Positions 16,502-25,808 of a DNA stretch of 64,000 nucleotides are shown piece by piece. Location: positions 14,004 through 78,003 of the forward strand of contig JAFPXF010000005.1 of the NCBI GenBank assembly GCA_017394765.1, written 5' to 3'. The position numbers and the translations under genes are program-made. Under the pieces are notes generated by a model, which did not search any database, was not told where the DNA came from, and worked only from the letters and a program-made list of their open reading frames with translations. This DNA is from Bacteroidales bacterium (lineage in GTDB: Bacteria; Bacteroidota; Bacteroidia; Bacteroidales; WCHB1-69). The first letter of the stretch is position 1. Each line of letters starts with the position of its first letter.

Positions 16502-17515
16502 TCATTGGAAAATACCGTTGCACAAATCCGGTTCCACACTGCAATCGGGAGAAACCTGCCCGATACCGCACAATTTGACGAAATTGATGCGACCCCGCTC
16601 GTTCTTCTTGTCCTGTAGCATAAAGTCCACTAACCGCCGCACCTCATTCCCGGCAAACGCGGGGACACGGTAATGGCGACGCACCAAGCGCTCGATACGG
16701 TCTGCGACCTCCTTCGGACAATTCCCAATCTGTGCCATCAACCGACTCTCGTAGAACAGACCCAGCGCCACAGCCTCGCCATGCGCAACAGGCCTGCCCT
16801 CCTCGGCGAACAGACTTTCGAGAGCATGTCCGCAAGTGTGCCCCAAGTTGAGAACATGTCGCTCGTGCCGGTCGTACGGATCCCTTTTTACATATTCATG
16901 TTTGATGGAAACACATGTGTCGATCCATCCGGGTTGGATATCCTTCGGGGTCAGATGCCCTATCGCCTCCAACTCGCCGAAAAGGGATGGCGCATCCATG
17001 ATGGCATATTTGATCATTTCGCCAAAGCCACTGAGCAGTTCCTCCTCCGGCAATGTCAGCAAGAACGACAAATCGCAGGGCATTTCGAACTCGGGCTGGC
17101 AGAATGCGCCGATACAGTTTTTGACATGCTGCATGTTGATGCCGTTCTTGCCCCCGACAGCCGCGTCAATCATGGCCAACAAGGTGGTGGGACAGTTGGC
17201 GAAGCGCACACCGCGCTTGTAGGTGGCCGCCACAAAACCGCCGAGGTCGCAAATCATGCCGCCGCCGAAGTTGAGGATGAAGACTTGCCGATCGCATTGC
17301 GCGTCCAACAGTTGCTGCCACAGTCGCCCAGCCTGCACAATTGACTTGGAAGCCTCGCCCGCAGGCACTTCTATGAGCATTGTGGAAAATTCCGGAGAAA
17401 ATTCATCCCAATAGTGCGGATAAAGCGCTGACACCGTCGCATCCGCAACAACGACTAACTTGCGCACCGAACGCGCCCGCAGCTGTTGCCGCAATTCGGA
17501 AACGAGCTCGCTCAT
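16502..17515 (-). CDS. aroB: 3-dehydroquinate synthase
   Basis: A 337-residue NAD- and zinc-dependent enzyme that cyclises DAHP to 3-dehydroquinate in the shikimate pathway. Conserved blocks include GGGMICDLGGFVAATYKRG (NAD-binding and active-site loop), PTTLLAMIDAAVGGK, and the metal ligands in SGFGEMIKYA (Glu), NLGHTCGHALE (His) and HGEAVALG (His). ATG 17515 is preferred: it falls 2 bases after the folB stop and removes a 22-codon overlap into folB. Last gene of the long minus-strand run; other shikimate genes are not in the window. Confidence 0.95.
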   Translation of the reverse strand: MSELVSELRQQLRARSVRKLVVVADATVSALYPHYWDEFSPEFSTMLIEVPAGEASKSIVQAGRLWQQLLDAQCDRQVFILNFGGGMICDLGGFVAATYKRGVRFANCPTTLLAMIDAAVGGKNGINMQHVKNCIGAFCQPEFEMPCDLSFLLTLPEEELLSGFGEMIKYAIMDAPSLFGELEAIGHLTPKDIQPGWIDTCVSIKHEYVKRDPYDRHERHVLNLGHTCGHALESLFAEEGRPVAHGEAVALGLFYESRLMAQIGNCPKEVADRIERLVRRHYRVPAFAGNEVRRLVDFMLQDKKNERGRINFVKLCGIGQVSPDCSVEPDLCNGIFQ

Positions 17516-17517
17516 GG

Positions 17518-17871
17518 CTATCCCTCCATTTCCACCGACACATAACTCATCTGGCCACCCAACGGCGGATTGAGTTTGCAAATCTTGGCTTTCACGCTCT
17601 CAACAGCAGGAAAGTCGCTCTTCACGGCCTCAATCATGCGGCGCGCCACATGCTCCAACAGGTGCGATGGCTCGTCCATCACACGTTGCACCGTCTGATA
17701 GACCAGCGCATAGTTCACCGAGTCGTTCACATCGTCGGTAACGGCGGCACACGATGCATTGTAAGTAAGCCAAAGGTCAACGGAAAAGCGTGTCCCAATG
17801 ATGCGTTCCTCCTTAAAACAGCCATGATGACTATAAAACTGCATGTCGGCAAGATGAATGGTCGTGTTCAT
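17518..17871 (-). CDS. folB: Dihydroneopterin aldolase
   Basis: A 117-residue protein that cleaves 7,8-dihydroneopterin to 6-hydroxymethyl-dihydropterin in folate synthesis. The family pattern is visible: FYSHHGCFKEER at the N terminus, VNYALVYQTV (pterin-binding Tyr region), SHLLEHVARRM and the catalytic-lysine block KICKLNPPLGG near the end. Standard length. The gene lies between a methyltransferase (4-base gap) and aroB (2-base gap), clearly in one transcript. Confidence 0.95.
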   Translation of the reverse strand: MNTTIHLADMQFYSHHGCFKEERIIGTRFSVDLWLTYNASCAAVTDDVNDSVNYALVYQTVQRVMDEPSHLLEHVARRMIEAVKSDFPAVESVKAKICKLNPPLGGQMSYVSVEMEG

Positions 17872-17875
17872 TGGA

Positions 17876-18691
17876 TTATTGTTTGGTAAAAACCATGTTC
17901 AGCCCGAAAAAGGCATAGTGACACAGTTTTTTGTTTTTACTCTTGTATTGTTCTAAATCAATAATTTGTAGCATATTGTGCGCATTGAAACGCCACGGAT
18001 AGCATCTGCGGATATATTGGACGGAATCCTCTTCCAACACAAAACCGGTGCGGGCAAACGCCTCCCGCCACTGTGCCTCGGTACGGACATTTTCATTACC
18101 CATCAACACGTTTTTCTTCAACACGTCGTCATAGACAGAAATCACTCGCTTGTTGCCGCGCCGCAGAAAAAGCATCGCACGCTTGACCAAACAACCGCCA
18201 TTTTCTTCAATCAACACCAATTTTCCACCTTTTTTCAAAGCCTTGTAAAAAATACGCAATCCCTCGTCCAAAGGCTCAATATGATGCAGGGTATCTTGCA
18301 AAATGATATAGTCGTATTTCTCCTCAGGAATGTTTTGGTCGAAAACATTGGCATATTCGTAGGTAAAGAGGCTCGAATCACCAAATTGTTTCCAAAAATG
18401 TTTGCGTTTCTCGATTTCATCGGCATAGAACTCGATGGTGGTGCCATACGAAGGCACTCCGTTCATGGCAAAATAGAGACCGGTGGATCCGTAGCCGCAT
18501 CCACAATCCCAAATAATGGGACTTTTTGACATATCTATATGATTGTCAATATATTCCAGTCTTTGCAAAAAGTAAGCCTTGCGATACTGCTGCTGGGAAA
18601 CACTCCCGTCCACCAACTTATAATAAGGATATAGCGATCTGTATTGTCGCAATTCCTCACACAAATGCTGATAGAACTCCTCCTTTTGCAT
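17876..18691 (-). CDS. SAM-dependent class I methyltransferase, substrate unknown
   Basis: A 271-residue Rossmann-fold methyltransferase. WDCGCGYGSTGLYFA is SAM-binding motif I, followed by YGTTIEFYADEIE (motif II acidic residue) and YDYIILQDTLHHIEP with GGKLVLIEENGG (motifs IV-VI). The LHH-IEP segment resembles methyltransferases acting on small molecules or quinones, but no close family could be recognised. It is packed between typA (8-base gap) and folB (4-base gap), so it is coexpressed with housekeeping genes. Substrate cannot be inferred. Confidence 0.85.
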   Translation of the reverse strand: MQKEEFYQHLCEELRQYRSLYPYYKLVDGSVSQQQYRKAYFLQRLEYIDNHIDMSKSPIIWDCGCGYGSTGLYFAMNGVPSYGTTIEFYADEIEKRKHFWKQFGDSSLFTYEYANVFDQNIPEEKYDYIILQDTLHHIEPLDEGLRIFYKALKKGGKLVLIEENGGCLVKRAMLFLRRGNKRVISVYDDVLKKNVLMGNENVRTEAQWREAFARTGFVLEEDSVQYIRRCYPWRFNAHNMLQIIDLEQYKSKNKKLCHYAFFGLNMVFTKQ

Positions 18692-18699
18692 AAATCGTT

Positions 18700-20517
18700 T
18701 TATAGCGTATCAGATGCGCGTTGTGCGGCACGCTTGCGTTCTATTTCATCCAACAATATCTTGCGCACACGCAGCGACAGCGGGGTCACCTCCAGATATT
18801 CGTCCTTGGCGATGAACTCCATGTATTGTTCCAACGAATACTTGATGGCCGGAGCCAGCACCAGTTTCTCATCGGAACCGGCAGCACGCATGTTGGAGAG
18901 TTTCTTCGACTTGCAGACGTTGATGACCAAATCGCCCTGACGGATATGCTCGCCGATAACCTGACCTGCATAGACGGGGTCGCCGGGTTCGATGAAGAAG
19001 CGACCGCGGTCTTGCAGCTTGTTGAGGGAATAGGCGTACGCCTGGCCCGTCTCCATGGCGATGAGGGAACCGGCATGACGACCGGGAATGTCGCCCTTCC
19101 ACGGCTCAAAACCTGTGAAGCGATGGGAGATGATGGCTTCTCCTTCGGTGGCCGTCAACAGCTGGTTGGTCAACCCGATGAGGCCACGCGACGGGATGTT
19201 GAAGTTCAAGTGTACCCGGTCATTGAGCGTGTCCATTGATATCAGTTCGCCCTTGCGGCGCGACACATAGTCGATGACGCGGGAGGACATCTCCTCCGGC
19301 ACCAGCACCAACAGTTGTTCAATAGGTTCACACTTCTGGCCGTCAATCTCCTTGATGATGACCTGTGGCTGACCGACCTGAAGCTCATAACCCTCGCGGC
19401 GCATCGTCTCAATGAGGATGGAGAGGTGTAAAATGCCGCGACCATAGACGTTAAGACGGTCCGGAGAGTCAGTCTCCTCAATGCGCAAAGCGAGGTTTTT
19501 CTCCAATTCCGCAAAAAGGCGGTCACGCAAGTGTCTTGAGGTCACATACTTTCCCTCCTTCCCAAAGAATGGGGAATTGTTAATGGTGAACAACATGCTC
19601 ATGGTCGGCTCATCGACCTTGATGGGTGTCAGTTGTTCAGGATTCTCGAAGTCGGCTACAGTATCGCCGATCTCGAAGTCGTCGAGACCCAACACGGCAC
19701 AAATCTCGCCAGCTTCCACAGGGGTCTTGATTTTCTCTTTGCCCAAACCTTCGAAAACATAGAGTTCCTTGACCTTGGAGCGCTGCACGGTGCCATCGCG
19801 CTTGACCAAGGAGACATTCTGGCCCCAAGAGATGGAACCGCGCTTGACACGTCCCACGGCAATACGCCCCACGTATGAGGAGAAGTCGAGAGAGGAAATC
19901 ATCATCTGCAAATTACCCTCTTCCGGATGAGGAGCGGGGATGTGTTTCACGATAGTGTCGAGCAGGTAGGAGATGTCGTTGGTAGGTGTGTTCCAGTCAG
20001 GACCCATCCAGCCTTGCTTGGCGGAACCATAGACAGTGGGGAAATCCAGTTGCTCGTCGGAAGCCCCCAGGTTGAACATCAGCTCGAAGACCGCCTCTTG
20101 CGCCAAGTCGGGCTGGCAGTTGGGCTTATCAACCTTGTTGATGACCACGATGGGCTTGAGGCCTAGTTCAATGGCCTTTTGGGTGACAAAACGGGTCTGC
20201 GGCATAGGGCCTTCAAAGGCATCCACCACTAAGAGGACGCCATCGGCCATATTGAGCACACGCTCCACCTCGCCGCCAAAGTCGCTATGTCCCGGCGTAT
20301 CAATCACATTAATCTTTACGCCTTTGTAGCGAACGGAGACATTCTTGGAGAGAATGGTAATGCCTCTCTCTCTTTCAAGGTCGTTGTTGTCGAGCACCAA
20401 ATCTTGCACCTGCTGGTTGTCGCGGAAGAGGTGCGCTTGGTACAATATTCTGTCCACGAGGGTGGTTTTACCATGATCGACGTGGGCGATGATTGCTATA
20501 TTCCTAATTTCTTGCAT
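18700..20517 (-). CDS. typA: Ribosome-associated GTPase TypA/BipA
   Basis: A 605-residue translational GTPase related to EF-G and LepA, involved in ribosome assembly and stress or cold response. G1 HVDHGKTT (residues 11-18), G3 [10 protein letters not shown] and G4 NKVDKP are intact. The BipA-specific C-terminal block follows [20 protein letters not shown] and [15 protein letters not shown]. Full length. It has its own -7 box upstream, although it also lies 80 bases downstream of the peptidase gene on the same strand. Confidence 0.97.
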   Translation of the reverse strand: MQEIRNIAIIAHVDHGKTTLVDRILYQAHLFRDNQQVQDLVLDNNDLERERGITILSKNVSVRYKGVKINVIDTPGHSDFGGEVERVLNMADGVLLVVDAFEGPMPQTRFVTQKAIELGLKPIVVINKVDKPNCQPDLAQEAVFELMFNLGASDEQLDFPTVYGSAKQGWMGPDWNTPTNDISYLLDTIVKHIPAPHPEEGNLQMMISSLDFSSYVGRIAVGRVKRGSISWGQNVSLVKRDGTVQRSKVKELYVFEGLGKEKIKTPVEAGEICAVLGLDDFEIGDTVADFENPEQLTPIKVDEPTMSMLFTINNSPFFGKEGKYVTSRHLRDRLFAELEKNLALRIEETDSPDRLNVYGRGILHLSILIETMRREGYELQVGQPQVIIKEIDGQKCEPIEQLLVLVPEEMSSRVIDYVSRRKGELISMDTLNDRVHLNFNIPSRGLIGLTNQLLTATEGEAIISHRFTGFEPWKGDIPGRHAGSLIAMETGQAYAYSLNKLQDRGRFFIEPGDPVYAGQVIGEHIRQGDLVINVCKSKKLSNMRAAGSDEKLVLAPAIKYSLEQYMEFIAKDEYLEVTPLSLRVRKILLDEIERKRAAQRASDTL

Positions 20518-20542
20518 TTTGCGTTTTCTATTCTAAAAGGCG

Positions 20543-20572
20543 CAAAAATAAGAAAAAAATTGTCTCAGACAA
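20543..20572 (-). promoter_or_regulatory. Promoter of typA
   Basis: Minus strand: TTG (20570-20572), 19-base spacer, TATTTTTG (20543-20550). The typA ATG lies 25 bases downstream of the -7 box. Confidence 0.65.
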
Positions 20573-20597
20573 CAAGGTGGAGCGCAGGCTCTATCGG

Positions 20598-22760
20598 CTA
20601 TTTTCTGATATCCATCTCATTGAGCAGATAGCCTTGGCCACCGTACTTGTCGATGATGAAGAGCACATAACGTGAATCGACGTTGATGCAGCGCTGCAGT
20701 TCGGTGTTGAAGACGATGTCGCTGCTGAGGGCTTCCCAGTTGCCGTCGAAAGCCAAGCCGATGAGCTCGCCGTTGCCGTTCATGATCGGGCTGCCGGAGT
20801 TTCCGCCGGTGATATCGTTGTTGGAGAGGAAGCAAACATGCAGAGTGCCATCCTTGTCAGCATATTGACCGAAATCCTTATTCAGGATAAGGTCTTTGAG
20901 CTTTGCCGGCACATCGAACTCGGGATCGCCGGGAATCTCTTTCTCGAGGATACCCTTGGTGGTGGTGAAATAGTTGTAGTGGACACCGTCGGCAGGATAG
21001 TAGTCGCACACCGTGCCATACGTGGTACGCATGGTGCTGTTGGCATCGGGGTACATCGGCGTCTCGGCGTTCATCTCCTTCAAAGCGGCCAGATAGGTGC
21101 GACGCGGCAGGTCAACCTTCTCGGCATCGCTATACACATGTTGGTTCACCATGATCATGGACAACAGAGACTGCAAATATTGGTAAACAGGGTCTTTCTC
21201 AAGCACCTTGTTGTTGGGTTTTTTGACAAACTTTTCAAAATTCTCCTTGGAGATAAAAATAGAGTTGGCGAGGGCGTTCTTGAAGTTTTCCTTGCTGCCC
21301 TTGAAATTCTTGGCGAGGAATCCGTCAATGTCGGGGCGCTTGTCAACAGGGAGGCGTTCCCAGGTCTTGAGGGTGGCCATGATGATGTCTATTTCGGTGG
21401 CCTTGTCCTTGTTGCCCAAGTTCTTCTCGTAAGTTTTCATCAGCGTTTCGATTTTTTCAGGGGTGAAACCCTTTTCACCCTTCTTGAGGGACAGCGCATT
21501 ACGGGTACGCCAGCCGGTGAGCAGGGTTGCGGAGGAGCTGAGGCAAAGGTTGGCATTGGTCATGGCCTTGTAAGCGTCACCATTGATTCCCTCCACCGCT
21601 TTCTTGATGTCGTTAAGGCAATTGCCATACTTTTTCTGACGCTCGGTGCTGGCATTGATCCATTGGGTGAGCTCTTTCTCCTGTTGCTGTTTTTTCTCCA
21701 CCACGCGGAGGTTCTGCAAACTGGTCACCTCGCCATGCTGGTTTTTCCAATAATTGGCCAGTCCGGCATAGTCGTCGGCATATTGGAGACGCACGGCGGC
21801 ATCGGCGTTCATATGGTCGTTGATGACGGGCAGGATGATGTCAAGGGGCTCATAGATGGCCGGATCGTTCACGTTGATGGCGTTCTGCACCTCGTAGGAG
21901 GTCATGAAGCGCTGGGTGGAGCCGGGATAGCCCCATATCATGGTGTAGTCGCCGGGTTGATAGCCCTTGATGCTGATAGGCAGGAAGTGCTTGGGGTGGA
22001 ACGGGACGTTCTCCTTGGCATACTTGGCAGGGGAGCCGTCGGGGGCAGTGTATATGCGGAACACCGTGAAGTCGCCGGTGTGACGGGGCCACATCCAGTT
22101 GTCGGTGTCTCCGCCGAATTTGCCGATGGCACTGGGCGGGGCACACACCAAACGCACATCCTCATACGTGGTGTAAATGAACATGTAGTACTCGTTGCCC
22201 TCATAGAAGGGTTTCACGACCACTTTGTAGCGGCCATCGTTGGAGTTTTCCTTTTGGAGCTTCTTGATGGCAGCTTCAATGACTTTTTCGCGGGCGCTCT
22301 CAGTAGCATCCTCTTTCACTTCGGCCAACACAATGCTGGTCACATCTTCCATTCTTTCCAAGAAGTTGACGTGGAAGTTGGCGGGCAACTCCTCTTCGCG
22401 GCTCATGGCGAAGAAGCCGTTCTCGAGGTAGTCATGCTCCACACTGGAGAGTTCCACCACGGAAGAGTAACCGCAGTGGTGGTTGGTGAACATCAGACCG
22501 TCGCGGCTGACCATCTCACCCGTGCAGAAACCGTCACCCAATTGGACAATGGCATCCTTGAGGGAAGAGTTGTTGATGTCATACAACTGCTCGGCAGTGA
22601 GGCGCAAGCCCAGCTTCTGCATCTGTGCGTAGTTGTAATTCTTGATAAACATGGGAAGCCACATGCCCTCATCCGGCGGATTGATGGCGAAAGTGGTGGC
22701 GCAAAAAACTGTTGCGACAAGCAACATCGCGCTCTTTTTAAGATTGGATAAGAATTTCAT
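20598..22760 (-). CDS. S46-family dipeptidyl-peptidase, DPP7 type
   Basis: A 720-residue exported serine exopeptidase that removes dipeptides from oligopeptide N termini. After a signal peptide (about residues 1-24) come PDEGMWLP, the catalytic-His block FTNHHCGYS, RHTGDFTVFRIY with the expected Asp, and GGNSGSP with the nucleophile at residue 655. Residue 673, which sets P1 preference in the Porphyromonas enzymes, is Gly (FDGN), as in DPP7 (hydrophobic P1) rather than Arg as in DPP11 (acidic P1). Length and numbering match the P. gingivalis family. It supports peptide feeding in the periplasm. Located between lspA and typA. Confidence 0.93.
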   Translation of the reverse strand: MKFLSNLKKSAMLLVATVFCATTFAINPPDEGMWLPMFIKNYNYAQMQKLGLRLTAEQLYDINNSSLKDAIVQLGDGFCTGEMVSRDGLMFTNHHCGYSSVVELSSVEHDYLENGFFAMSREEELPANFHVNFLERMEDVTSIVLAEVKEDATESAREKVIEAAIKKLQKENSNDGRYKVVVKPFYEGNEYYMFIYTTYEDVRLVCAPPSAIGKFGGDTDNWMWPRHTGDFTVFRIYTAPDGSPAKYAKENVPFHPKHFLPISIKGYQPGDYTMIWGYPGSTQRFMTSYEVQNAINVNDPAIYEPLDIILPVINDHMNADAAVRLQYADDYAGLANYWKNQHGEVTSLQNLRVVEKKQQQEKELTQWINASTERQKKYGNCLNDIKKAVEGINGDAYKAMTNANLCLSSSATLLTGWRTRNALSLKKGEKGFTPEKIETLMKTYEKNLGNKDKATEIDIIMATLKTWERLPVDKRPDIDGFLAKNFKGSKENFKNALANSIFISKENFEKFVKKPNNKVLEKDPVYQYLQSLLSMIMVNQHVYSDAEKVDLPRRTYLAALKEMNAETPMYPDANSTMRTTYGTVCDYYPADGVHYNYFTTTKGILEKEIPGDPEFDVPAKLKDLILNKDFGQYADKDGTLHVCFLSNNDITGGNSGSPIMNGNGELIGLAFDGNWEALSSDIVFNTELQRCINVDSRYVLFIIDKYGGQGYLLNEMDIRK

Positions 22761-22801
22761 AGTGGTTTTTATTTAATTGATAATGAAAAATTTGCAATAC
22801 A

Positions 22802-23467
22802 TCATGCAAGAGGCTCGCCTTCGGGGGCGATCTCTTCGGATTCTTTCTTTTCGGGTTCTAACTGACGGAAGATCCGTTTGTTGAAAACAATCATGAGGAA
22901 GATGCCCACGGTGATGCAGGCATCGGCGATGTTGAAGATAGCGGGGAAGAAGTAGCTGCCGCCCCAAACCGGGAACCAGTCGGGGAGCGGGAAGAGTTTG
23001 AGATAGAACATATCGACCACCCTGCCATAGAAAAACGGGGCGTAGCCGCCACCTTCGGGGAAGAGCGTGGCCACAACCATCAGGCCGCTTTCGCTAAAAG
23101 CAAGGCCGTAGAACAGGGAGTCGATGATGTTGCCGAGGGCTCCGGCAATGACGAGACAGAACACGGCGAGCGTAAGCCCGTCCATCCGTTCCCGCTTGAT
23201 GAGCCGGTGCGTGTACCAGCACATCAAGACCACCAGGACGATGCGCAACAAGGAGAGCATCAACTTGCCGAAATTCTGACCCAAGCTGATGCCGAAGGCC
23301 ATGCCCTCGTTTTCAACAAAATAGAGATTGAACCAATGTCCTAACAAAGGTATATTCTCCCCCAAGGCCATGTGGGTCTTCACCCACACCTTGAGCAACT
23401 GATCCAAAAGGATAATGCCTGCAATTACGATACACGCAATTACATTGTATTTTCTCTGTTTGTTCAA
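22802..23467 (-). CDS. lspA: Lipoprotein signal peptidase (signal peptidase II)
   Basis: A 221-residue inner-membrane aspartyl protease that cleaves the signal peptide of lipid-modified prolipoproteins. Four membrane segments are visible, with VENEGMAFGISL, GALGNIIDSLFYG (first catalytic Asp) and FNIADACITVGI (second). It is longer than E. coli LspA because of a loop between the aspartates, common in Bacteroidota. The start is a TTG at 23467, one base after the stop of the TraR/DksA-like gene; the only upstream in-frame ATG (23515) would overlap that gene by 47 bases. Works with lgt at 58943. Confidence 0.92.
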   Translation of the reverse strand: MNKQRKYNVIACIVIAGIILLDQLLKVWVKTHMALGENIPLLGHWFNLYFVENEGMAFGISLGQNFGKLMLSLLRIVLVVLMCWYTHRLIKRERMDGLTLAVFCLVIAGALGNIIDSLFYGLAFSESGLMVVATLFPEGGGYAPFFYGRVVDMFYLKLFPLPDWFPVWGGSYFFPAIFNIADACITVGIFLMIVFNKRIFRQLEPEKKESEEIAPEGEPLA

Positions 23468-23468
23468 A

Positions 23469-23855
23469 CTATTTCTGTTTTTCTCTGATCTTTGAATCCA
23501 CGTCGAGGGTAGCATGGGGGACGATTCTGAGACGTTCCTTGGGAATGAGTTTGCCCGTCATGCGGTCCACGCCGTATGTTTTGTTCTCGATGCGCACCAA
23601 GGCTGCCTCGAGGTTTGCGATGTATTTGTCCAGACGGCCTGCCAGCCGGCTGTTTTCTTCTTTGGAAAGCACCTGGTTGCCCTCTTCCATGTTCTTGAAC
23701 GTGGGAGCTGTGTCCGTGGTGTCGTTGCCAACGCCACTATAGGCTTCCTGATAGACTTCCATTGCTTTTTTCGCGTCAGCGATCTTGTTTTCGATAAGAA
23801 CTCTGAACTCCTCTAATTCTTCATCAGAATAGCGGTTGATAATTGGTGTTGCCAT
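23469..23855 (-). CDS. TraR/DksA-family protein lacking the zinc-finger cysteines
   Basis: A 128-residue protein resembling the Bacteroidota DksA-like regulators that partner lspA. The N-terminal coiled-coil (YSDEELEEFRVLIENKI onward) and the segment GKLIPKERLRIVPHATL are typical. Where DksA proteins have a C-x2-C zinc finger, here the sequence is YGVDRMTG, with no cysteine at all in the domain. It may still bind the RNA polymerase secondary channel through the coiled-coil, but zinc-dependent folding is excluded. ATG 23855 is chosen; an upstream ATG 11 codons earlier lies at the -7 box. It is the first gene of its transcript. Confidence 0.85.
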   Translation of the reverse strand: MATPIINRYSDEELEEFRVLIENKIADAKKAMEVYQEAYSGVGNDTTDTAPTFKNMEEGNQVLSKEENSRLAGRLDKYIANLEAALVRIENKTYGVDRMTGKLIPKERLRIVPHATLDVDSKIREKQK

Positions 23856-23885
23856 TTTTATAGGTTTAAGGTTAAAATTGTGCGG

Positions 23886-23893
23886 CAAAGATA
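23886..23893 (-). promoter_or_regulatory. Promoter -7 box of the TraR/DksA-like gene and lspA
   Basis: TATCTTTG on the minus strand, 30 bases before the ATG at 23855. No TTTG at ideal spacing upstream. Confidence 0.6.
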
Positions 23894-23918
23894 AACTTTT
23901 TTCCCTAATAAAAGTGTC

Positions 23919-25193
23919 TTATTTTACCAATTTGTAAATTTGATGTTGTTGTTTTGAATCAGATATTTGTAAAAGATAAACACCCTGTTTATAGGGAAAA
24001 GGCCAACTCAAGCGTTGTCCTCCGTCAGCCAAACGCTCTTGGAAACGGGCCAACGACCTGCCATCGACAGAGAATATTTCGAATGTATAGAGGTCTGATT
24101 GCGCACCATGGAAATAGATGTCCAACCGTTCGCGGATGGGGTTGACCACCCGGAACTGAAAGTCCGTCGCGCGGTCGGCCACCCCCACGGTGGCGTCAAT
24201 GGCGAAGTCGGTGATGACCGGCAGATGGTCGGACTGGTTGTAGAGTGCCTGGGCCACGTTGTTCGGGATGAGTTCGTTGGCGGGCGACAGGATGGTCCCG
24301 TTGAAGCGCCGCCCATCCTGCCCCAAGGCATGGTAGGTCTCCGGCAGCACGCGAACGCCGGCACTGCCATAATAGACATACGGCGACACAAGGATGATGT
24401 CGAAACGGTCGTCCAAACCACCCGTGGAGAAACAACCGTCGGACTGGGTATGGGTGGACTGGGTGTGAATGTCGGAAAACTGCCCGTTGTTGTTCCAGTG
24501 TCCGGCGCGGTCAATCGGGTCATAGAAACGATAGAGGCTGTTGGAGTAGTTGACCAGCTCCTGATAGCAAAGCTCGTCTGAACCGTACACATTGAAATCT
24601 CCCGAGAGCACATAATTGTCCGGATTGCCGGAGGCGGAGATGCGGTTCATAAGCCGTTGCGTCTGCACAAAACGGGCATTGGCGTTATCTTCGGAGCTGC
24701 CCGCCTTCAGATGGGCAATCCAAAAGGTCATGAACACCGTGTCGCCTGAAGCCAAGTCCGGCGAGTTATAATACATCTTGTACCCCGTGATGTCGCGATA
24801 CGAAGTCGTGACGTATGTATGGCTGTGCAACGTCAGCTTCCGGGAATCATAGAAAATCATGTTGGCGATATAGCCGCCCGAGTAGTTGGTGAGCGGCCCG
24901 TGGCGGTAGTAATCGATGCCGTCCACGTTGATGACATTCGTCAAGATACGGTCGGCATAGGCCGCCGAACTGCCTATTTCATTGACACAAAACACATCAG
25001 GGGCGACATAGTGGAATATAGTCCTGAGATTCGCATCCTTCTGATTGAGGTTGTTGGTGGCGGCATTGCAGTCCGACACCCCCGAATTTTCCGTATAGTA
25101 CATAAGGTTGTACTGCATCATGCGCAGGGTGTCTTGAGCGGATGAGGCCCAAAAGAGCATGGTCAGCGAGAGAAGCAGGAGCGAGCGTTTCAT
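23919..25193 (-). CDS. Secreted endonuclease/exonuclease/phosphatase-fold protein with T9SS sorting domain
   Basis: A 424-residue exported protein. A signal peptide (residues 1-19, ending SSAQ) is followed by an EEP-fold domain: MQYNLMYY, CVNEIGS (metal-binding Glu), LKAGSSEDN, LSGDFNVYG (catalytic DxN) and QSDHLPVITDF (terminal DH pair). Residues from about 345 (VVNPIRERLDIYF) to the end form a type A T9SS C-terminal domain (VNPxxxxL, IFSVDGR, GVYLLQI, YKLVK). The protein should be secreted to the cell surface and act on nucleic acid, phospholipid or phosphosugar. Its start overlaps the gldD stop by four bases. Confidence 0.92.
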   Translation of the reverse strand: MKRSLLLLSLTMLFWASSAQDTLRMMQYNLMYYTENSGVSDCNAATNNLNQKDANLRTIFHYVAPDVFCVNEIGSSAAYADRILTNVINVDGIDYYRHGPLTNYSGGYIANMIFYDSRKLTLHSHTYVTTSYRDITGYKMYYNSPDLASGDTVFMTFWIAHLKAGSSEDNANARFVQTQRLMNRISASGNPDNYVLSGDFNVYGSDELCYQELVNYSNSLYRFYDPIDRAGHWNNNGQFSDIHTQSTHTQSDGCFSTGGLDDRFDIILVSPYVYYGSAGVRVLPETYHALGQDGRRFNGTILSPANELIPNNVAQALYNQSDHLPVITDFAIDATVGVADRATDFQFRVVNPIRERLDIYFHGAQSDLYTFEIFSVDGRSLARFQERLADGGQRLSWPFPYKQGVYLLQISDSKQQHQIYKLVK

Positions 25194-25792
25194 TTTTTCC
25201 AAGATAAGGTGTTGACAAGCTGCATGGCGTCTTCGCGCAAATACTCGATGACAGGCTGCAACGAGTCGTTATTGGGCGTGAAGTTGAAATACAAGGTGGC
25301 GCGCAGGAATTGGTGCGCGCTGTCGGTCATCCAGAATTGCAGCGGCGTGGCCACCTCCTTGCCCTTGATGTCGTAAATCTGTCCCCACAACGGGGCCTCT
25401 TGGTCGCGGATCATGGAATACTCCACATCATCGGCTTTCTGATAGTGGAATTTCATCATCCCTTCCTCGCGGATTATGAAATTGCGCAGACTGTCAGCGT
25501 TTGCCAAAGGGAACCATGTGAACTTGAAAGTGGCGTTGAGCTCAGGATAGGAGAGATCCATCCAGCACGACCCGTCTTTTTGCCAACGTATGTCGGACAC
25601 GGCATGTTTGGATTGCTGGAACGAGAACGGCAGGGTAGAGTCGCTCTGTTGGTACTCGTGGTCGGGCAGATCGATACGGAAATAGCCCACTGGTCTCGGC
25701 GCGAGCACCTCGTCCCGATGCAGGCAGGAGGCCGGCAACAGAGCGGCGCAGAAGCATAAAAGCGCGCAAAGGCCACGAACTTTGAATGTCAT
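25190..25792 (-). CDS. gldD: Gliding motility / T9SS lipoprotein GldD
   Basis: A 200-residue lipoprotein with a lipobox ending at Cys23 (LPASC). PRPVGYFRIDLP after the lipidated Cys, ATPLQFWMTDSAHQFLRATLYFN and the terminal NTLSWKK match GldD, a protein needed for gliding in Flavobacterium and associated with the type IX secretion machinery. GldD occurs in non-gliding Bacteroidales too, where it points to T9SS function. It is translationally coupled (ATGA) to a gene encoding a T9SS cargo, and preceded 16 bases upstream by rpoD. Confidence 0.92.
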   Translation of the reverse strand: MTFKVRGLCALLCFCAALLPASCLHRDEVLAPRPVGYFRIDLPDHEYQQSDSTLPFSFQQSKHAVSDIRWQKDGSCWMDLSYPELNATFKFTWFPLANADSLRNFIIREEGMMKFHYQKADDVEYSMIRDQEAPLWGQIYDIKGKEVATPLQFWMTDSAHQFLRATLYFNFTPNNDSLQPVIEYLREDAMQLVNTLSWKK

Positions 25793-25808
25793 GAGCTTGT
25801 GATAGCGG

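Noticed and set aside
20838..22751. 637-codon open frame antisense to the S46 peptidase
   Set aside because: Shadow of a real gene; composition is Gly/Val/His-rich as expected from the reverse strand, with no recognisable domain.
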